From the IMG/VR virus record IMGVR_UViG_3300029908_000004, positions 107,458 through 171,457 of that record: a stretch of DNA of 64,000 bases; one strand, written 5' to 3'. The position numbers and the translations under genes were made by a program. Source of the DNA: a virus. The first letter of the stretch is position 1; the number at the start of each line of letters is the position of its first letter. The notes under the pieces are model-generated. The model saw only the letters and a program-made list of their open reading frames with translations. It did not search any database and had not been told where the DNA came from. Shown in pieces: positions 13,932 to 23,575 of the stretch.

Positions 13932-15500
13932 ATGTCATTCGAACCAATTAAGTTTATATATAACCCGCCTAGGACTATTGAAGCCCCTTTACCTGAGGCA
14001 TCGTCTTATGTTCCTAATACGACGACGAATAACCCGAATGTTTATCCAGTAAGCACTGCTACTAATGCTGCTACTAGCTTTGCTGTGTCTTTGATATCTA
14101 GGTATAATGGACTAGCTGCAACTTCTAGTTATCTACAGCAAGTTATATTACAGCAGACACAAGATACACCTATAACTATAGATTTTGATGTGGATCCTGA
14201 TGCTTCTAGAGCTATGATAGGGTTGTTTGGTACCCCAAATCCTTCGAACACAGTAACGGTAAAAACATATTCACAGATGTTAGATTCACAATTGGGTGCC
14301 ACAATGGCAGATATGCAATTGGGCAGTAATAGCCCTTTCGTGACTAGTCCATATCAGAACGCTAATATACTGACGCTAACTCAGTCTATAGAACAGAATC
14401 TACAGAGTCAAGGCACGTATTCTTCTATATTACCAACGATGCTACGTAATCTTAAGGGTGACCAAGTTATATTCCAAAGCATAGCACAAACATTACAGAG
14501 TTATCCTGTAGTACAATACGATCAATATCAAGCTTCCCAATTGGCGAATCCAAGTACTAACACCTCTATTATACCTGCATCGAGTTTAGATGTGTCGCCC
14601 CCTCTTAATTCATATTTAAATGATTATGCTGATAGATACTCCACAGCTTACGCTGGGACATATCAACTTGTATCTGGCATAAATGCTGTAGAGGGCGATA
14701 TAAACAATGTATTGTCACAGTATTTTAATACTGCCATTTCTGAATTAAATATGATAACATCTTTATTAAGTGCTGCTCAAACACTGACGAGTTTGACTAG
14801 ATTACAGGATATGGCTGATGATTTATTAGGGTTTGCTTTCGTAAGATTACAATGCGAAGCTTTTACATTTATGAGTTTATTTAATAGACTTATGAATATA
14901 ACTGTTATTCCATTTCAACAAGCTAATGGCATTCTTCATAAATTATCTTCTGCAATATCAGGCATCGCTTCAAAGTTAGGCACACAAACAGTAGGTGGAT
15001 TAAAGGGGATGATTCAAGGGAGTAGCTGTTCCACCAGATCTAATTCTTCTGTTTACGCGCAAGTAAGGGGCTTACAAATCCCGGGGCTACATAACGTCAC
15101 AGCTGGGTTAGCATCCTTAGGTTCACATTTAGCTTGGGCTGAATCAGAGGTAATGAAGGGCGAAGAAGAACTTATGAAACAGTTCCGTAGGTTATGTGAA
15201 CGTAGAATAAATGCTTCTGGTGATATGTTAGAGCTAATGTGTTCACTTAAATCTATACAAACATTAGTATCCTTTGGTAAGGCTATCGCCTCTCAACCAC
15301 AAAGTTTAGCGCCAACCCAACAAACACAACCTAGCACAATAACTAATATACTATCTAATATTAGTGTAGGTACCGGAACTACATATAGTGTTAGTAATGG
15401 GTCAGTTATAGCTTCTCCACCAAACGTGCCCCCAATACCACCAACTGTCGCTTCTGTGTTCGCAACCGGTGGATTAAAACAGCTAAATCTGTCTAGTTAG
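13932..15500 (+). CDS. Putative virion protein, 522 aa
   Basis: ATG at 13932 shortly after the previous stop. An N-terminal strand and Pro region (KFIYNPPRTIEAPLPEAS) is followed by Gln/Ser/Thr-rich sequence. A helical core lies at about 240-450 (for example ISELNMITSLLSAAQTL and EEELMKQFRRLCERRI), and the tail is Pro/Ser/Thr-rich. It lies between terminase and portal and is not a known packaging enzyme by motif. A structural role is inferred from position and composition. Confidence 0.55.
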   Translation: MSFEPIKFIYNPPRTIEAPLPEASSYVPNTTTNNPNVYPVSTATNAATSFAVSLISRYNGLAATSSYLQQVILQQTQDTPITIDFDVDPDASRAMIGLFGTPNPSNTVTVKTYSQMLDSQLGATMADMQLGSNSPFVTSPYQNANILTLTQSIEQNLQSQGTYSSILPTMLRNLKGDQVIFQSIAQTLQSYPVVQYDQYQASQLANPSTNTSIIPASSLDVSPPLNSYLNDYADRYSTAYAGTYQLVSGINAVEGDINNVLSQYFNTAISELNMITSLLSAAQTLTSLTRLQDMADDLLGFAFVRLQCEAFTFMSLFNRLMNITVIPFQQANGILHKLSSAISGIASKLGTQTVGGLKGMIQGSSCSTRSNSSVYAQVRGLQIPGLHNVTAGLASLGSHLAWAESEVMKGEEELMKQFRRLCERRINASGDMLELMCSLKSIQTLVSFGKAIASQPQSLAPTQQTQPSTITNILSNISVGTGTTYSVSNGSVIASPPNVPPIPPTVASVFATGGLKQLNLSS

Positions 15501-15507
15501 GAAATCA

Positions 15508-17808
15508 ATGAGTAATAGTAAAACAGCAAATACATTAGATATTGAAAAAATAGGACGTCAACAGCGTTTAGAAAATTGGTTAGAAAGAGACCAATCTAAA
15601 TCTATTTCGTCCTTCAAACGCCGTATAAACGGAAAGACATTAGAGCCCTTTGTGGAAGGTTTAGGAGATAGGTCCAAGATGAAGATGCCTCTTCCTTGGA
15701 GACCTATGTCTACCCGTTCTGTAGAAGATGAAAAAGCAGCAGATGGTGGAAGGGCTATTGACCCTTCATCAGCTTCTATTAAGCTAGCCAAGGCTAGTGA
15801 TTATATGGGTACTTATCATGGCCACAATGGAATCTTACGTCCAGAATATGACATGTTAGAACCATTCGTTATTGCTGATACCGAGGTATACGTCAAGCAA
15901 GCAATCGTTCGTAGACAAGCTTTAATGTTCCGGAATGGGTTTGAATTAGTTAGTGACTTTGACAAGGATACACAACAAGGACAAAAGAATGTAGATTATA
16001 TACAGGCTCGTTTTGATGTAATGGAGTATGTGACAAATAGGGCCACAGAGATCTTTCTAAAAGACATTTTGTATAATCTTGAATTATGTTCTAATTGTTT
16101 TCTGCGGAAGATTCGTGATGAGAAAGCATCGCCCGGTGTAAAGCAAGATAATAATAATAAAAGAATTCCTGTTGCTGGGTATCAAATCATTCCAGCACAT
16201 CAAATAATGCCTTATCTAAAGAGTGGTGTTATTATTAAGTGGCGCAGATACTTCGATACCGGTATGCCATTCGAAGACATCCCTCTTGAAGATATTATAC
16301 ATTTGAAGTGGGATGTTAAGCCAAGTCACATCTTTGGCACTCCACGTACAATTGGGGTTAGAGATGATATATTTGCGCTTCGCCGGTTGGAAGAGAACAT
16401 AGAGCTCTTATTTATAAACCATCTATTTCCTTTATTCCATGTAAAAGTTGGTAATGAAAAAGCTCCGTGTACTTATACTTCAGACGGTAACTCAGAAATA
16501 GATCTAATCCGATATCAGATCGAAGCCATGCCAAAAGAGGGTATCTTCGTTACTGATGAAAGAGTTGAGATAGAAGCCGTTGGTGCTAGCGGGGAATCTC
16601 TTGATACTAAGGACATCATTACCCATTTAAAGGGAAGGGTGTTTACAGGTCTAGGGGTATCCCCTTTAGACATGGGCGAAGGGGACTCGGCTAATAGAGC
16701 TACCGCTGATAATATCTCCCAGAATCTGAAAGATGCTATAAAAGCGGATCAGGAAACATTTGCCCATTTAATTCGTATCTGGATATTTAAAGAGTGGTTT
16801 CTAGAAGCTCCTTATTCATTGTCTGTTCAAAGAGCTGTGGCATCTACTCATCTAGCGTTCCATGAGATAGATTTGGATAACCTGATTAAAGAACAGAATC
16901 ATATTATCCAGCTATACACCAACCATCTTATTACCGAAACAGAAGCTCGTAAGAAGATACATAAGAAGCCTATGGATAACTCCATGCGTAAAGAAACCCA
17001 TTACAAGCAGCACATCGTTGACTTGGTATGGGAAGAAGCTGAAGCTAAAGCTGATGCCCAGATTAAGATTACCGAAGCTCAAACTGAACAACAGAAGGCT
17101 TTACTTACCCATCAGACTAAAGAAACAGAAAAGGGTGCTTCAACTCAAATGTCTCTATTAAAGGCCGAAGCCGAAGCAGAAGGAAAGAAAGCACAGGCCC
17201 AAGTAATAAAGGCGGAAGCTCAGCACAAAGTCTTGAAAGCTAAGACTGCCCATGCTATAGCTACTGGTGGTGGGAAGGCTGTGAAGAAAGCCACACCATC
17301 AGCTAAGACAACTAAGAATAAGAATATGCCTACTAACCAACATGGTACTAACCCCGGACCAACGAAGGCTAAAAGCTCTCTGGAATTCATGAAACTCCTA
17401 AAAGATAGGCTAACAGAGCTTCGATCTAACGTAATTAACCTTGAACAATGGTCAGTAGTATCAGCAAAAGTGATAGATGATTTAAATTTGGAATTTGAGG
17501 ACTCCCAAACCATTGATGACACAGAGAATTCCTATACTAATCAGATACGAACGGGATTAGATAGACTAAAGAATATAGTTGGACTAACCCACGACCCAGA
17601 AATCTTAAGTATCTTGTTAGACAGCTGGCTTGAATCAGAGGAATTAGAAGATGTCGAACACACAGCGGTGGAATCAGTTACCGGAAGGCTGGAGGACAGT
17701 GAAGCACCCAACAACGAGAGTGCCATTGGACCAAGCAATTCAGAACCCAGCGATAATCCCACGAGAGGGAAGACCAACAACGAAGACTCCCTTACCACAG
17801 TCGAATAG
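15508..17808 (+). CDS. Portal protein with long C-terminal extension, 766 aa
   Basis: Forms the ring at the capsid vertex through which DNA enters and leaves. The order of genes (terminase, portal, protease, capsid) supports the call. So does sequence such as YVKQAIVRRQALMFRNGFEL, the HLKWDVKPSHIFGTPRTIG region and the FTGLGVSPLDMGEG loop, which is usual in portal clips. Residues about 505-580 form an Ala/Glu/Lys coiled coil (EEAEAKADAQIKITEAQTEQ). A disordered Lys-rich linker, another helical part and an acidic Ser/Asn tail follow. The extension makes the protein longer than most portals. Confidence 0.82.
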   Translation: MSNSKTANTLDIEKIGRQQRLENWLERDQSKSISSFKRRINGKTLEPFVEGLGDRSKMKMPLPWRPMSTRSVEDEKAADGGRAIDPSSASIKLAKASDYMGTYHGHNGILRPEYDMLEPFVIADTEVYVKQAIVRRQALMFRNGFELVSDFDKDTQQGQKNVDYIQARFDVMEYVTNRATEIFLKDILYNLELCSNCFLRKIRDEKASPGVKQDNNNKRIPVAGYQIIPAHQIMPYLKSGVIIKWRRYFDTGMPFEDIPLEDIIHLKWDVKPSHIFGTPRTIGVRDDIFALRRLEENIELLFINHLFPLFHVKVGNEKAPCTYTSDGNSEIDLIRYQIEAMPKEGIFVTDERVEIEAVGASGESLDTKDIITHLKGRVFTGLGVSPLDMGEGDSANRATADNISQNLKDAIKADQETFAHLIRIWIFKEWFLEAPYSLSVQRAVASTHLAFHEIDLDNLIKEQNHIIQLYTNHLITETEARKKIHKKPMDNSMRKETHYKQHIVDLVWEEAEAKADAQIKITEAQTEQQKALLTHQTKETEKGASTQMSLLKAEAEAEGKKAQAQVIKAEAQHKVLKAKTAHAIATGGGKAVKKATPSAKTTKNKNMPTNQHGTNPGPTKAKSSLEFMKLLKDRLTELRSNVINLEQWSVVSAKVIDDLNLEFEDSQTIDDTENSYTNQIRTGLDRLKNIVGLTHDPEILSILLDSWLESEELEDVEHTAVESVTGRLEDSEAPNNESAIGPSNSEPSDNPTRGKTNNEDSLTTVE

Positions 17809-17835
17809 AATAGTTAACCCATTTAAGGAAAAGTA

Positions 17836-20160
17836 ATGTCTTGGATCCGTATGAGGGACTTTGTTAGTGGTCCCACAAAGAAGATAATTAGAGTTGATAA
17901 CCATAAAGTAATGGATTCAGAGAGTAAATCAGAATCATTACTTATCTATGTAGCAGCTACACATGCTGGCATAGTTAATGGTAACTCTCGCTTTTATCGT
18001 CCCGACAGGATGCAGGAAAGCACAACATCTTGGTTGCCTAAGAATAGATTTCCAAAGCCAGTACTAATAGGACATAACGAAGACGGTCAGGTTCTCGGAC
18101 GTGTAATGTCAGCAAGATATGTCGACGAAAGTCATAAATATGTTGTTGATTTTCCTACCGTTCGAGATTCTGTATTTTATAAATCAGCAGCAGATAAAAG
18201 AGTTGGTTTATACGAGTCTATAGATTGGATAGTTGATAACCTACAAGAGCAGGATGAATACGCAGGCTTAGGTTATATAGAATTAGGATCAAAGATTACT
18301 AATCCAGAGGGTATTCAAAGAGTTCTTCGTGATGAGTACCTTACAGTCTCAGTAGGTTTCAAAACAGATTCTGCTATTTGTAGCATTTGTCACACTGATT
18401 GGGCGCAAGAAGATAAATGCGAACACAAAATGGGCGAATTATACGATAAGAAGAAAATGTTTATTATCAGCGGTAGATTTGAATACGACGAGCTATCGTT
18501 TGTGAATTTCCCTGCTGATCCATTTGCTGGCGTAGTCTCTAAGGATAAGCTGGCTGATAGTCTATCGAAGTATTCACGAGAATCGTGTTTCTTCATGGGC
18601 CTCTCCACAAAGGAACGTAAGTCCTTAGGTGGAGTTAAGATGACCGACAGTTTGTTAGGTCATGATATCGAATTCGAGGAAGACATGGCTATTTCAGTAG
18701 TGGAAGTAAATAATATCGATCCGGTTACCTTCGAAGCTGAAATTAAGGACGATGGGTTGGTTTCAGAGAAAGCTCAAGAGCTGAAGAAGAAGCTTCAAAC
18801 ATGGGAGCCAGAGACTGATGAATTAAAGACTAAGAAACGTTCCTTAATTTCAACATTGAACGCAAGAATTAAGAAGAACAGCTGGGATAAGAAAACAGTA
18901 ACTGAGACACCAACTACAACAGCTCAACAAAGCGGAGAAATTGAAGCAGCTTTGTCTGAATGTAAAGCCTGCCACACCACAGATACAGATAATGATACAC
19001 CACCAGAATGGAATATGGACGAGTTAACTGAAGAAGATAAGTTATTCTTTAGTGACGTCGATGGTATCTATGCTGAGATGGAAGTCGAGATGGACGCGGC
19101 TCTTGCTGACGGCGAATTAACAGATATAAAAGACGCCAAGCTTAGTTCTGAATCACGTAACAAGTTAAAGGGCGGTTCATTCTGCGGTCCAAATCGTAGC
19201 TTCCCGGTTCCAGATTGTGCCCACGTAACGGCAGCACGTAGATTAATCGGAAGAGCTAAAGTATCAAGTGGTACTAAGTCTAAGATCCTATCTTGTGTGT
19301 CTGGTAAATCTTCAAGAATGGGTTGTGGTGGAGCAAAGAAAGACTCTACTTTAGATTCTCTAAAAATGAAGAGTCCAGACTTGTATCCTCTTGTAGCTGA
19401 ACAGTTTAGTGACTCTGAGCTTTCTAAAGAAGGAACTGCCCCAGGAGAAATTTGGCAACATTACGATGGTCTACAAGGTTGCTATAAGAAATCAGATCCA
19501 GAGTTACGACAGAAGATGCGTAATCTACATTATGCAGTAGGCGAGCACTGGGATACCACAAGTTCCGTTGAATACTATAAAAATATATTGAACAAGCAGG
19601 ATATGGTAGTTCTACCTAAACAGGAACTAGCTGATAAAGAAACTGCTATTAATCAACTAACTGATGAGAAAGCAGAATTAGAGAAGTCTCTGATTGCTTC
19701 TGAAGATGTTAAGGGTAAGCTCTTATTACATATAAAGAAGAATTATGCTACTCAGATAGTTATGTACCGTGTATTAAAAGGTTCAGATGGATTTAAGGAT
19801 CTTACTTTAGAACAAGTATTAGCTAAGGTAGATGAGTTAAGCAAACGTCACGTAACATCCCTTAAAGATACCGTGGCAGATATTATGTCTGAGTTAAAGT
19901 GGAATGATGCTATAGTTTCCATAGAAGCTCCCCGGGAGGACAAGACCAAAGAGTCCGGACAAACGGTAAACGACAACGTGCAGGTGATAACCGAACCAAC
20001 TTCTGGACCTGAAGTTAAAGATCCAAAGGTTGTGATGGCTGAGGCTTCTCGTAAGGCCCAAGAACTCCATGAATCACTTCGGTACATGACAGATCAGGAA
20101 CGTAGAGTGTTCCTGCTTTCCCAAGGCTATGATATAGCCAAGGCTGCGAAGAAAAACTAA
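17836..20160 (+). CDS. Prohead protease fused to a scaffold-like C-terminal part, 774 aa
   Basis: Likely capsid maturation serine protease. PVLIGHNEDG (H80) and the LTVSVGF strand (S172) are in the positions expected of catalytic His and Ser in herpes/HK97-type prohead proteases. An inserted Cys/His set (CSIC, then CEH, residues 182-197) suggests a zinc knuckle, followed by DELSFVNFPADPFAG. A second domain at about 436-492 (FPVPDCAHVTAARRLIGRAK) resembles a small domain found in phage proteases. The C-terminal third has coiled-coil segments (LTDEKAELEKSL), like scaffold. It lies between portal and capsid genes. Confidence 0.8.
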   Translation: MSWIRMRDFVSGPTKKIIRVDNHKVMDSESKSESLLIYVAATHAGIVNGNSRFYRPDRMQESTTSWLPKNRFPKPVLIGHNEDGQVLGRVMSARYVDESHKYVVDFPTVRDSVFYKSAADKRVGLYESIDWIVDNLQEQDEYAGLGYIELGSKITNPEGIQRVLRDEYLTVSVGFKTDSAICSICHTDWAQEDKCEHKMGELYDKKKMFIISGRFEYDELSFVNFPADPFAGVVSKDKLADSLSKYSRESCFFMGLSTKERKSLGGVKMTDSLLGHDIEFEEDMAISVVEVNNIDPVTFEAEIKDDGLVSEKAQELKKKLQTWEPETDELKTKKRSLISTLNARIKKNSWDKKTVTETPTTTAQQSGEIEAALSECKACHTTDTDNDTPPEWNMDELTEEDKLFFSDVDGIYAEMEVEMDAALADGELTDIKDAKLSSESRNKLKGGSFCGPNRSFPVPDCAHVTAARRLIGRAKVSSGTKSKILSCVSGKSSRMGCGGAKKDSTLDSLKMKSPDLYPLVAEQFSDSELSKEGTAPGEIWQHYDGLQGCYKKSDPELRQKMRNLHYAVGEHWDTTSSVEYYKNILNKQDMVVLPKQELADKETAINQLTDEKAELEKSLIASEDVKGKLLLHIKKNYATQIVMYRVLKGSDGFKDLTLEQVLAKVDELSKRHVTSLKDTVADIMSELKWNDAIVSIEAPREDKTKESGQTVNDNVQVITEPTSGPEVKDPKVVMAEASRKAQELHESLRYMTDQERRVFLLSQGYDIAKAAKKN

Positions 20161-20172
20161 CGGAGAATTTAG

Positions 20173-21393
20173 ATGCCTTTCGATATCAATAATGGGTTCC
20201 ATGGCGATCTGTTTGGTCGTGACCGTGTTGGTCATACCACCCCAGATGCAGAAGCAAGTGAATCGCTTCGTCCTTGGTTACCAGTTCCGTACCCCGCTCC
20301 TTACCTTCCAGCAAGACGTCAGGATCAAGGTCACCCAGTTCTTGCGAACGTGGTGTTCTCTAGCCAAAACTTAATTGGTCAGGACGCAAGCGGCGCATTC
20401 GTACCAGCAGGTTTATTCTGCGGACAAACAGCTACTAATGCTAATCACGCCACTGGTGGTGGTTATTGCATTCTGAAGTATAGCTCTTATGATGTAGGCT
20501 TTGCTTATAACGCCATGACTGGCAATTACGTAGCAACAGCTGGTGAAATAGCTGTTCTAGCGGCCCCAAGCAATGGAGTTGACGGTGACGTTTATACTTT
20601 CGCAGATGGTAGCACTTATGTCATTAGTGAAACTACAAATCATGATATTACTAACGCCCACGCTTGTACGTTGTTCCCAGCCGGCTCTGTAAAGCCGATT
20701 GGTGTAGCACTACGTAACGTATTCCAATACATTGGTGGTGTGACTATTTCAACAACCACCGGCGGTATGCACTACTGGCTAAATGGTATTATCCCAACTA
20801 AGTTCAAGGTTATGAACTATATGCATGAAATGGGAACTGCTGTTCAGACAAAGTATGTTCTACGCCTACCTTGGATTGGTGCTAATTTAACTGCTCTACA
20901 GACAATGGCGAACGCCGATGGTGTAGTTGGTTATACCCAAGGATTTTACAGTCGTTCATTTGTCCACTTTACCGCACCAGTTGTAACTACTCCTGGTGTT
21001 GTAGATGGATGTCTAGCATACGGTAATATGGTTGTAGCTGGAATTGGCGAAGATGCGGGCAATTATGCTGCATATAACGCTACTTCTGGTGACCCAATTA
21101 CTGGCAACGCTAATACTCTACGTGATGTGTGTGGTCGCATTATTGGTATCCAGAATATGTATCCAATTCGTGATTATGCAAATCGTGTTCGTACCCTGTG
21201 GGATCCGAACCGTCTAGTAGGACCTATTCAGGATCCTAACCCAGCATCTATCATGATGGGTGGTTCCGCAACCGCTGGTATTGATTACCAGTTGAACCTT
21301 GGTACTGATGCGGCTTTCCAAAAGGCATACACCCAAGGTAGACCACTTCACCCAGAATATAGTACTTATGTGTTAGTTCACATATCTCTATAA
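20173..21393 (+). CDS. Putative capsid-associated protein, 406 aa
   Basis: ATG at 20173 with CGGAGAA upstream. It is Gly/Ala/Asn/Tyr-rich and beta-like throughout, with long low-charge strands (YCILKYSSYDVGFAYNAMTG) and no helix-rich section. It lies between the protease and the major capsid gene. In large myoviruses that slot often holds a decoration, vertex or second capsid-type protein. Codon choice looks closer to the highly expressed capsid gene than to the flanking hypothetical genes. The exact role is not assignable. Confidence 0.6.
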   Translation: MPFDINNGFHGDLFGRDRVGHTTPDAEASESLRPWLPVPYPAPYLPARRQDQGHPVLANVVFSSQNLIGQDASGAFVPAGLFCGQTATNANHATGGGYCILKYSSYDVGFAYNAMTGNYVATAGEIAVLAAPSNGVDGDVYTFADGSTYVISETTNHDITNAHACTLFPAGSVKPIGVALRNVFQYIGGVTISTTTGGMHYWLNGIIPTKFKVMNYMHEMGTAVQTKYVLRLPWIGANLTALQTMANADGVVGYTQGFYSRSFVHFTAPVVTTPGVVDGCLAYGNMVVAGIGEDAGNYAAYNATSGDPITGNANTLRDVCGRIIGIQNMYPIRDYANRVRTLWDPNRLVGPIQDPNPASIMMGGSATAGIDYQLNLGTDAAFQKAYTQGRPLHPEYSTYVLVHISL

Positions 21394-21406
21394 GGCAGGC
21401 AAAGTG

Positions 21407-21610
21407 ATGGCAAATCAGACCTTCATAAAGCAAGGCCGAGCAGTTCTAACACAGAATGGGCTTAGGTGTCAATTTCCTCGTGAGAAAGACCCAACAACCC
21501 CTTGTAATAAACTGCTTGTGAAAAAGAATGCTCTTGGCCAAGTCGCTGGTGCTTTTAAGTGCGAACGATGTGGCCAAGAGATAGTTGTTGAGTTGGCTGT
21601 AAAGCCTTAA
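21407..21610 (+). CDS. Small Com-like zinc ribbon, 67 aa
   Basis: The ATG at 21407 is preferred; a GTG one codon upstream is possible. The protein has a pair of metal-binding ends, CQFP...TTPCNKLL and FKCERCGQEI, an arrangement like the Com-type zinc ribbon of phage Mu and many small phage ribbons. In Mu, Com controls translation of a neighbouring gene. Here the position directly before the major capsid gene, whose Shine-Dalgarno can fold into a hairpin, makes a regulatory role conceivable but unproven. Confidence 0.6.
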   Translation: MANQTFIKQGRAVLTQNGLRCQFPREKDPTTPCNKLLVKKNALGQVAGAFKCERCGQEIVVELAVKP

Positions 21611-21621
21611 CCTATATTTAT

Positions 21622-21637
21622 ATACCCAGGAGGGTAT
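21622..21637 (+). promoter_or_regulatory. Hairpin occluding the capsid gene Shine-Dalgarno
   Basis: Perfect 6-bp stem ATACCC/GGGTAT with the loop AGGA. The AGGAGG Shine-Dalgarno (21628-21633) lies in the loop and 3' arm. The start codon is at 21644. Confidence 0.45.
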
Positions 21638-21643
21638 TCACCC

Positions 21644-22963
21644 ATGTCCAAGAACGTTATGGTGCAAGTAACTGACGAAGAACGGGCACAGTTCCGTCGT
21701 TTTGACACCATTTTCCGCGCTAACGGGTTCGACCCGGAAGAAAAGCGCCACATTACAATTAAGGATGCTATGGACATCCAAAATGCGGCGTTCATGATTC
21801 CAAGGGTAATGACCCAGATTGTCCAGGAGGGCATTGAGCCTCTTCTGATTGGTACCAGCCTGCTGCAGAAGATCGATTATGTGCCCGGCATGCAGACTGT
21901 TTTCCCAGCTATTGAACCATTGCATGCTGAAGAAGTAGGCGATAACATGGGTCTACCTATCTTCAACATCAACGTTGGTGGTGCGGCAACTTATGGTACA
22001 ACCGTAAAGCGGCATGGTCTTATGTTGAAGATCGCAAAGCGCTACGTAGAAGAATCTACTTATCCGTGGATCAATATGTGGCTGCGTCTTGCTGGTAACG
22101 CGTTGGCACGTCACAAGGAAGAGTATATCTTCTCCTTTATTACACAACTTGGTCAAGTTGTATTTGATAATAGCGTTTCTTCACGTTTACCTTCTTCTCC
22201 AGTTCAACCTATCAAAGGACCTACAACCGGACGTAATTACAAAGGTCAGTTCAATGGCTCCATGGTTGTTGATGACATCTTTGATATGTACGCTCAACAG
22301 CTATTAAATGGTTTTATCCCTGACACTATGCTTGTACATCCAATGGCATGGTTGATGTGGGTAAAGGATCCTGTGATGCGTGAATTTGCTATCCAAGCTG
22401 GTGGTGGTTCGTTCTTCGCCAACTGGACAGGCAATGTAGCATCACAATCTAATATGTTCTACAACTTCGGAGGCATGGGGTATAGCACAGGTCAGACTGG
22501 GCAGTATACTCAAGGTCAACTAACTGGTGGACAGCTTTCTACTCCAGAGGGTGTCCCTTCACACATGAACTCCGCACCAGTCCTACCTAGTTATCTAGGA
22601 CTGCCATTTAAGATTCTTGTTTCGCCATTTATGCGCTTTGACCCGCTTACACGTGAAACCGACATCTTGATGTTCAACTCGAAGAACCTTGGAGCTCTGA
22701 TTGTAGATGAAGAGCCACATGTTCGTTCCTTCGAAGATAACCGTTATGGAATACAGGAATTAGGAATCGAAGAGACTTACGGTTTCGGTATCCTGAATGA
22801 AGGCTTAGCAATCGGCGTAGCAAAGAATGTTAAGATTCGTCCAAACGAGTTCGTCATGCCGGCTCGCAGTGTATTCAACCTGTCAGATCCAAACTCTGGA
22901 TTCCAGGATATCAACACAACAGCTTTGTTCGGCAATGTGCCGATCGATGTCAACTCACAGTAA
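21644..22963 (+). CDS. Major capsid protein, 439 aa
   Basis: Builds the icosahedral shell, most likely with the HK97 fold. Support comes from its place after the protease and from its length. An N-terminal helical arm is followed by AAFMIPRVMTQIVQEGIEPL, a region typical of phage capsid proteins just after the arm. Later come VTD-like beta domain sequence and a Gly/Gln-rich insertion (YSTGQTGQYTQGQLTGG) at about 280-300. The end reads FGNVPIDVNSQ. AGGAGG precedes the start, and a strong terminator follows the stop. Confidence 0.88.
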   Translation: MSKNVMVQVTDEERAQFRRFDTIFRANGFDPEEKRHITIKDAMDIQNAAFMIPRVMTQIVQEGIEPLLIGTSLLQKIDYVPGMQTVFPAIEPLHAEEVGDNMGLPIFNINVGGAATYGTTVKRHGLMLKIAKRYVEESTYPWINMWLRLAGNALARHKEEYIFSFITQLGQVVFDNSVSSRLPSSPVQPIKGPTTGRNYKGQFNGSMVVDDIFDMYAQQLLNGFIPDTMLVHPMAWLMWVKDPVMREFAIQAGGGSFFANWTGNVASQSNMFYNFGGMGYSTGQTGQYTQGQLTGGQLSTPEGVPSHMNSAPVLPSYLGLPFKILVSPFMRFDPLTRETDILMFNSKNLGALIVDEEPHVRSFEDNRYGIQELGIEETYGFGILNEGLAIGVAKNVKIRPNEFVMPARSVFNLSDPNSGFQDINTTALFGNVPIDVNSQ

Positions 22964-22985
22964 CCATACTGACCGACTACAACCC

Positions 22986-23016
22986 AAAAGGCAGGCAGGT
23001 TTCCTGTCTGCCTTTT
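22986..23016 (+). terminator. Rho-independent terminator after the capsid gene
   Basis: A 14-bp stem (22986-22999 with 23003-23016, one G-U) with a TTT loop. Its 3' arm ends in TTTT and runs into TCTTTC. It is flanked by A-rich sequence, so it may terminate in both directions. This is the best terminator in the window. Confidence 0.85.
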
Positions 23017-23047
23017 CTTTCAATGAAAGAGGAGACAAACTCCCATT

Positions 23048-23575
23048 ATGTCATTAATTCAAGAACCAGAACACAAAGACTTAACAGGTCGTATTATATC
23101 GTTGAATCTACATGTATGTAAGAGATTCCAATGTGGAGGATTCGCTCTGGGACCGGCTCGTCCTTTTTCAGTGGTAGAGCCAACAGCCCAACAAGGAATA
23201 ATACGTCAAGGATTAATTGATGGTAGGTTACTAGATATAACAGACCAAAACATACAAGGGGTTTCTATAGGAGAAACTTCACATAGTCCAGCTCATGTAC
23301 TAGAAGAAAAAGGTAAGAAAGTATATCTTCAGATAAACCAAGACGGTAGTCTTACTGTAATAGCCCCGAAAGATGAAGCGGATGAAGCTAAGCGTGAAGA
23401 AGAGTTAGCTACTATGGGCGTACTTATAGTAAATGAAGATGAGGTAGAGGTAGCTAAATCTACATTTGATCAGTCAGGTAAAATAGACACGTCGGGCGCG
23501 GAACAATTAATAACGAGTATGGCTGAAGTTATTGATATGGCAAAGTCTAAACAATCTCATAATAAGGTAAATTAA
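23048..23575 (+). CDS. Putative head or neck protein, 175 aa
   Basis: First gene after the capsid terminator. The start at 23048 has GAGGAG upstream at a long spacing. The N-terminal half is beta-like (RIISLNLHVCKRFQCGGFAL). The C-terminal half is acidic and helical (EADEAKREEELATMG). Two Cys lie near residue 30. A head completion or neck role fits the position, but no motif proves it. It ends in a TAATG overlap with the next gene. Confidence 0.55.
   Translation: MSLIQEPEHKDLTGRIISLNLHVCKRFQCGGFALGPARPFSVVEPTAQQGIIRQGLIDGRLLDITDQNIQGVSIGETSHSPAHVLEEKGKKVYLQINQDGSLTVIAPKDEADEAKREEELATMGVLIVNEDEVEVAKSTFDQSGKIDTSGAEQLITSMAEVIDMAKSKQSHNKVN

Noticed and set aside
17533-17540. TATACTAA inside the portal gene
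   Set aside because: It is within coding sequence with no gene start nearby; it counts against the motif being strictly intergenic.
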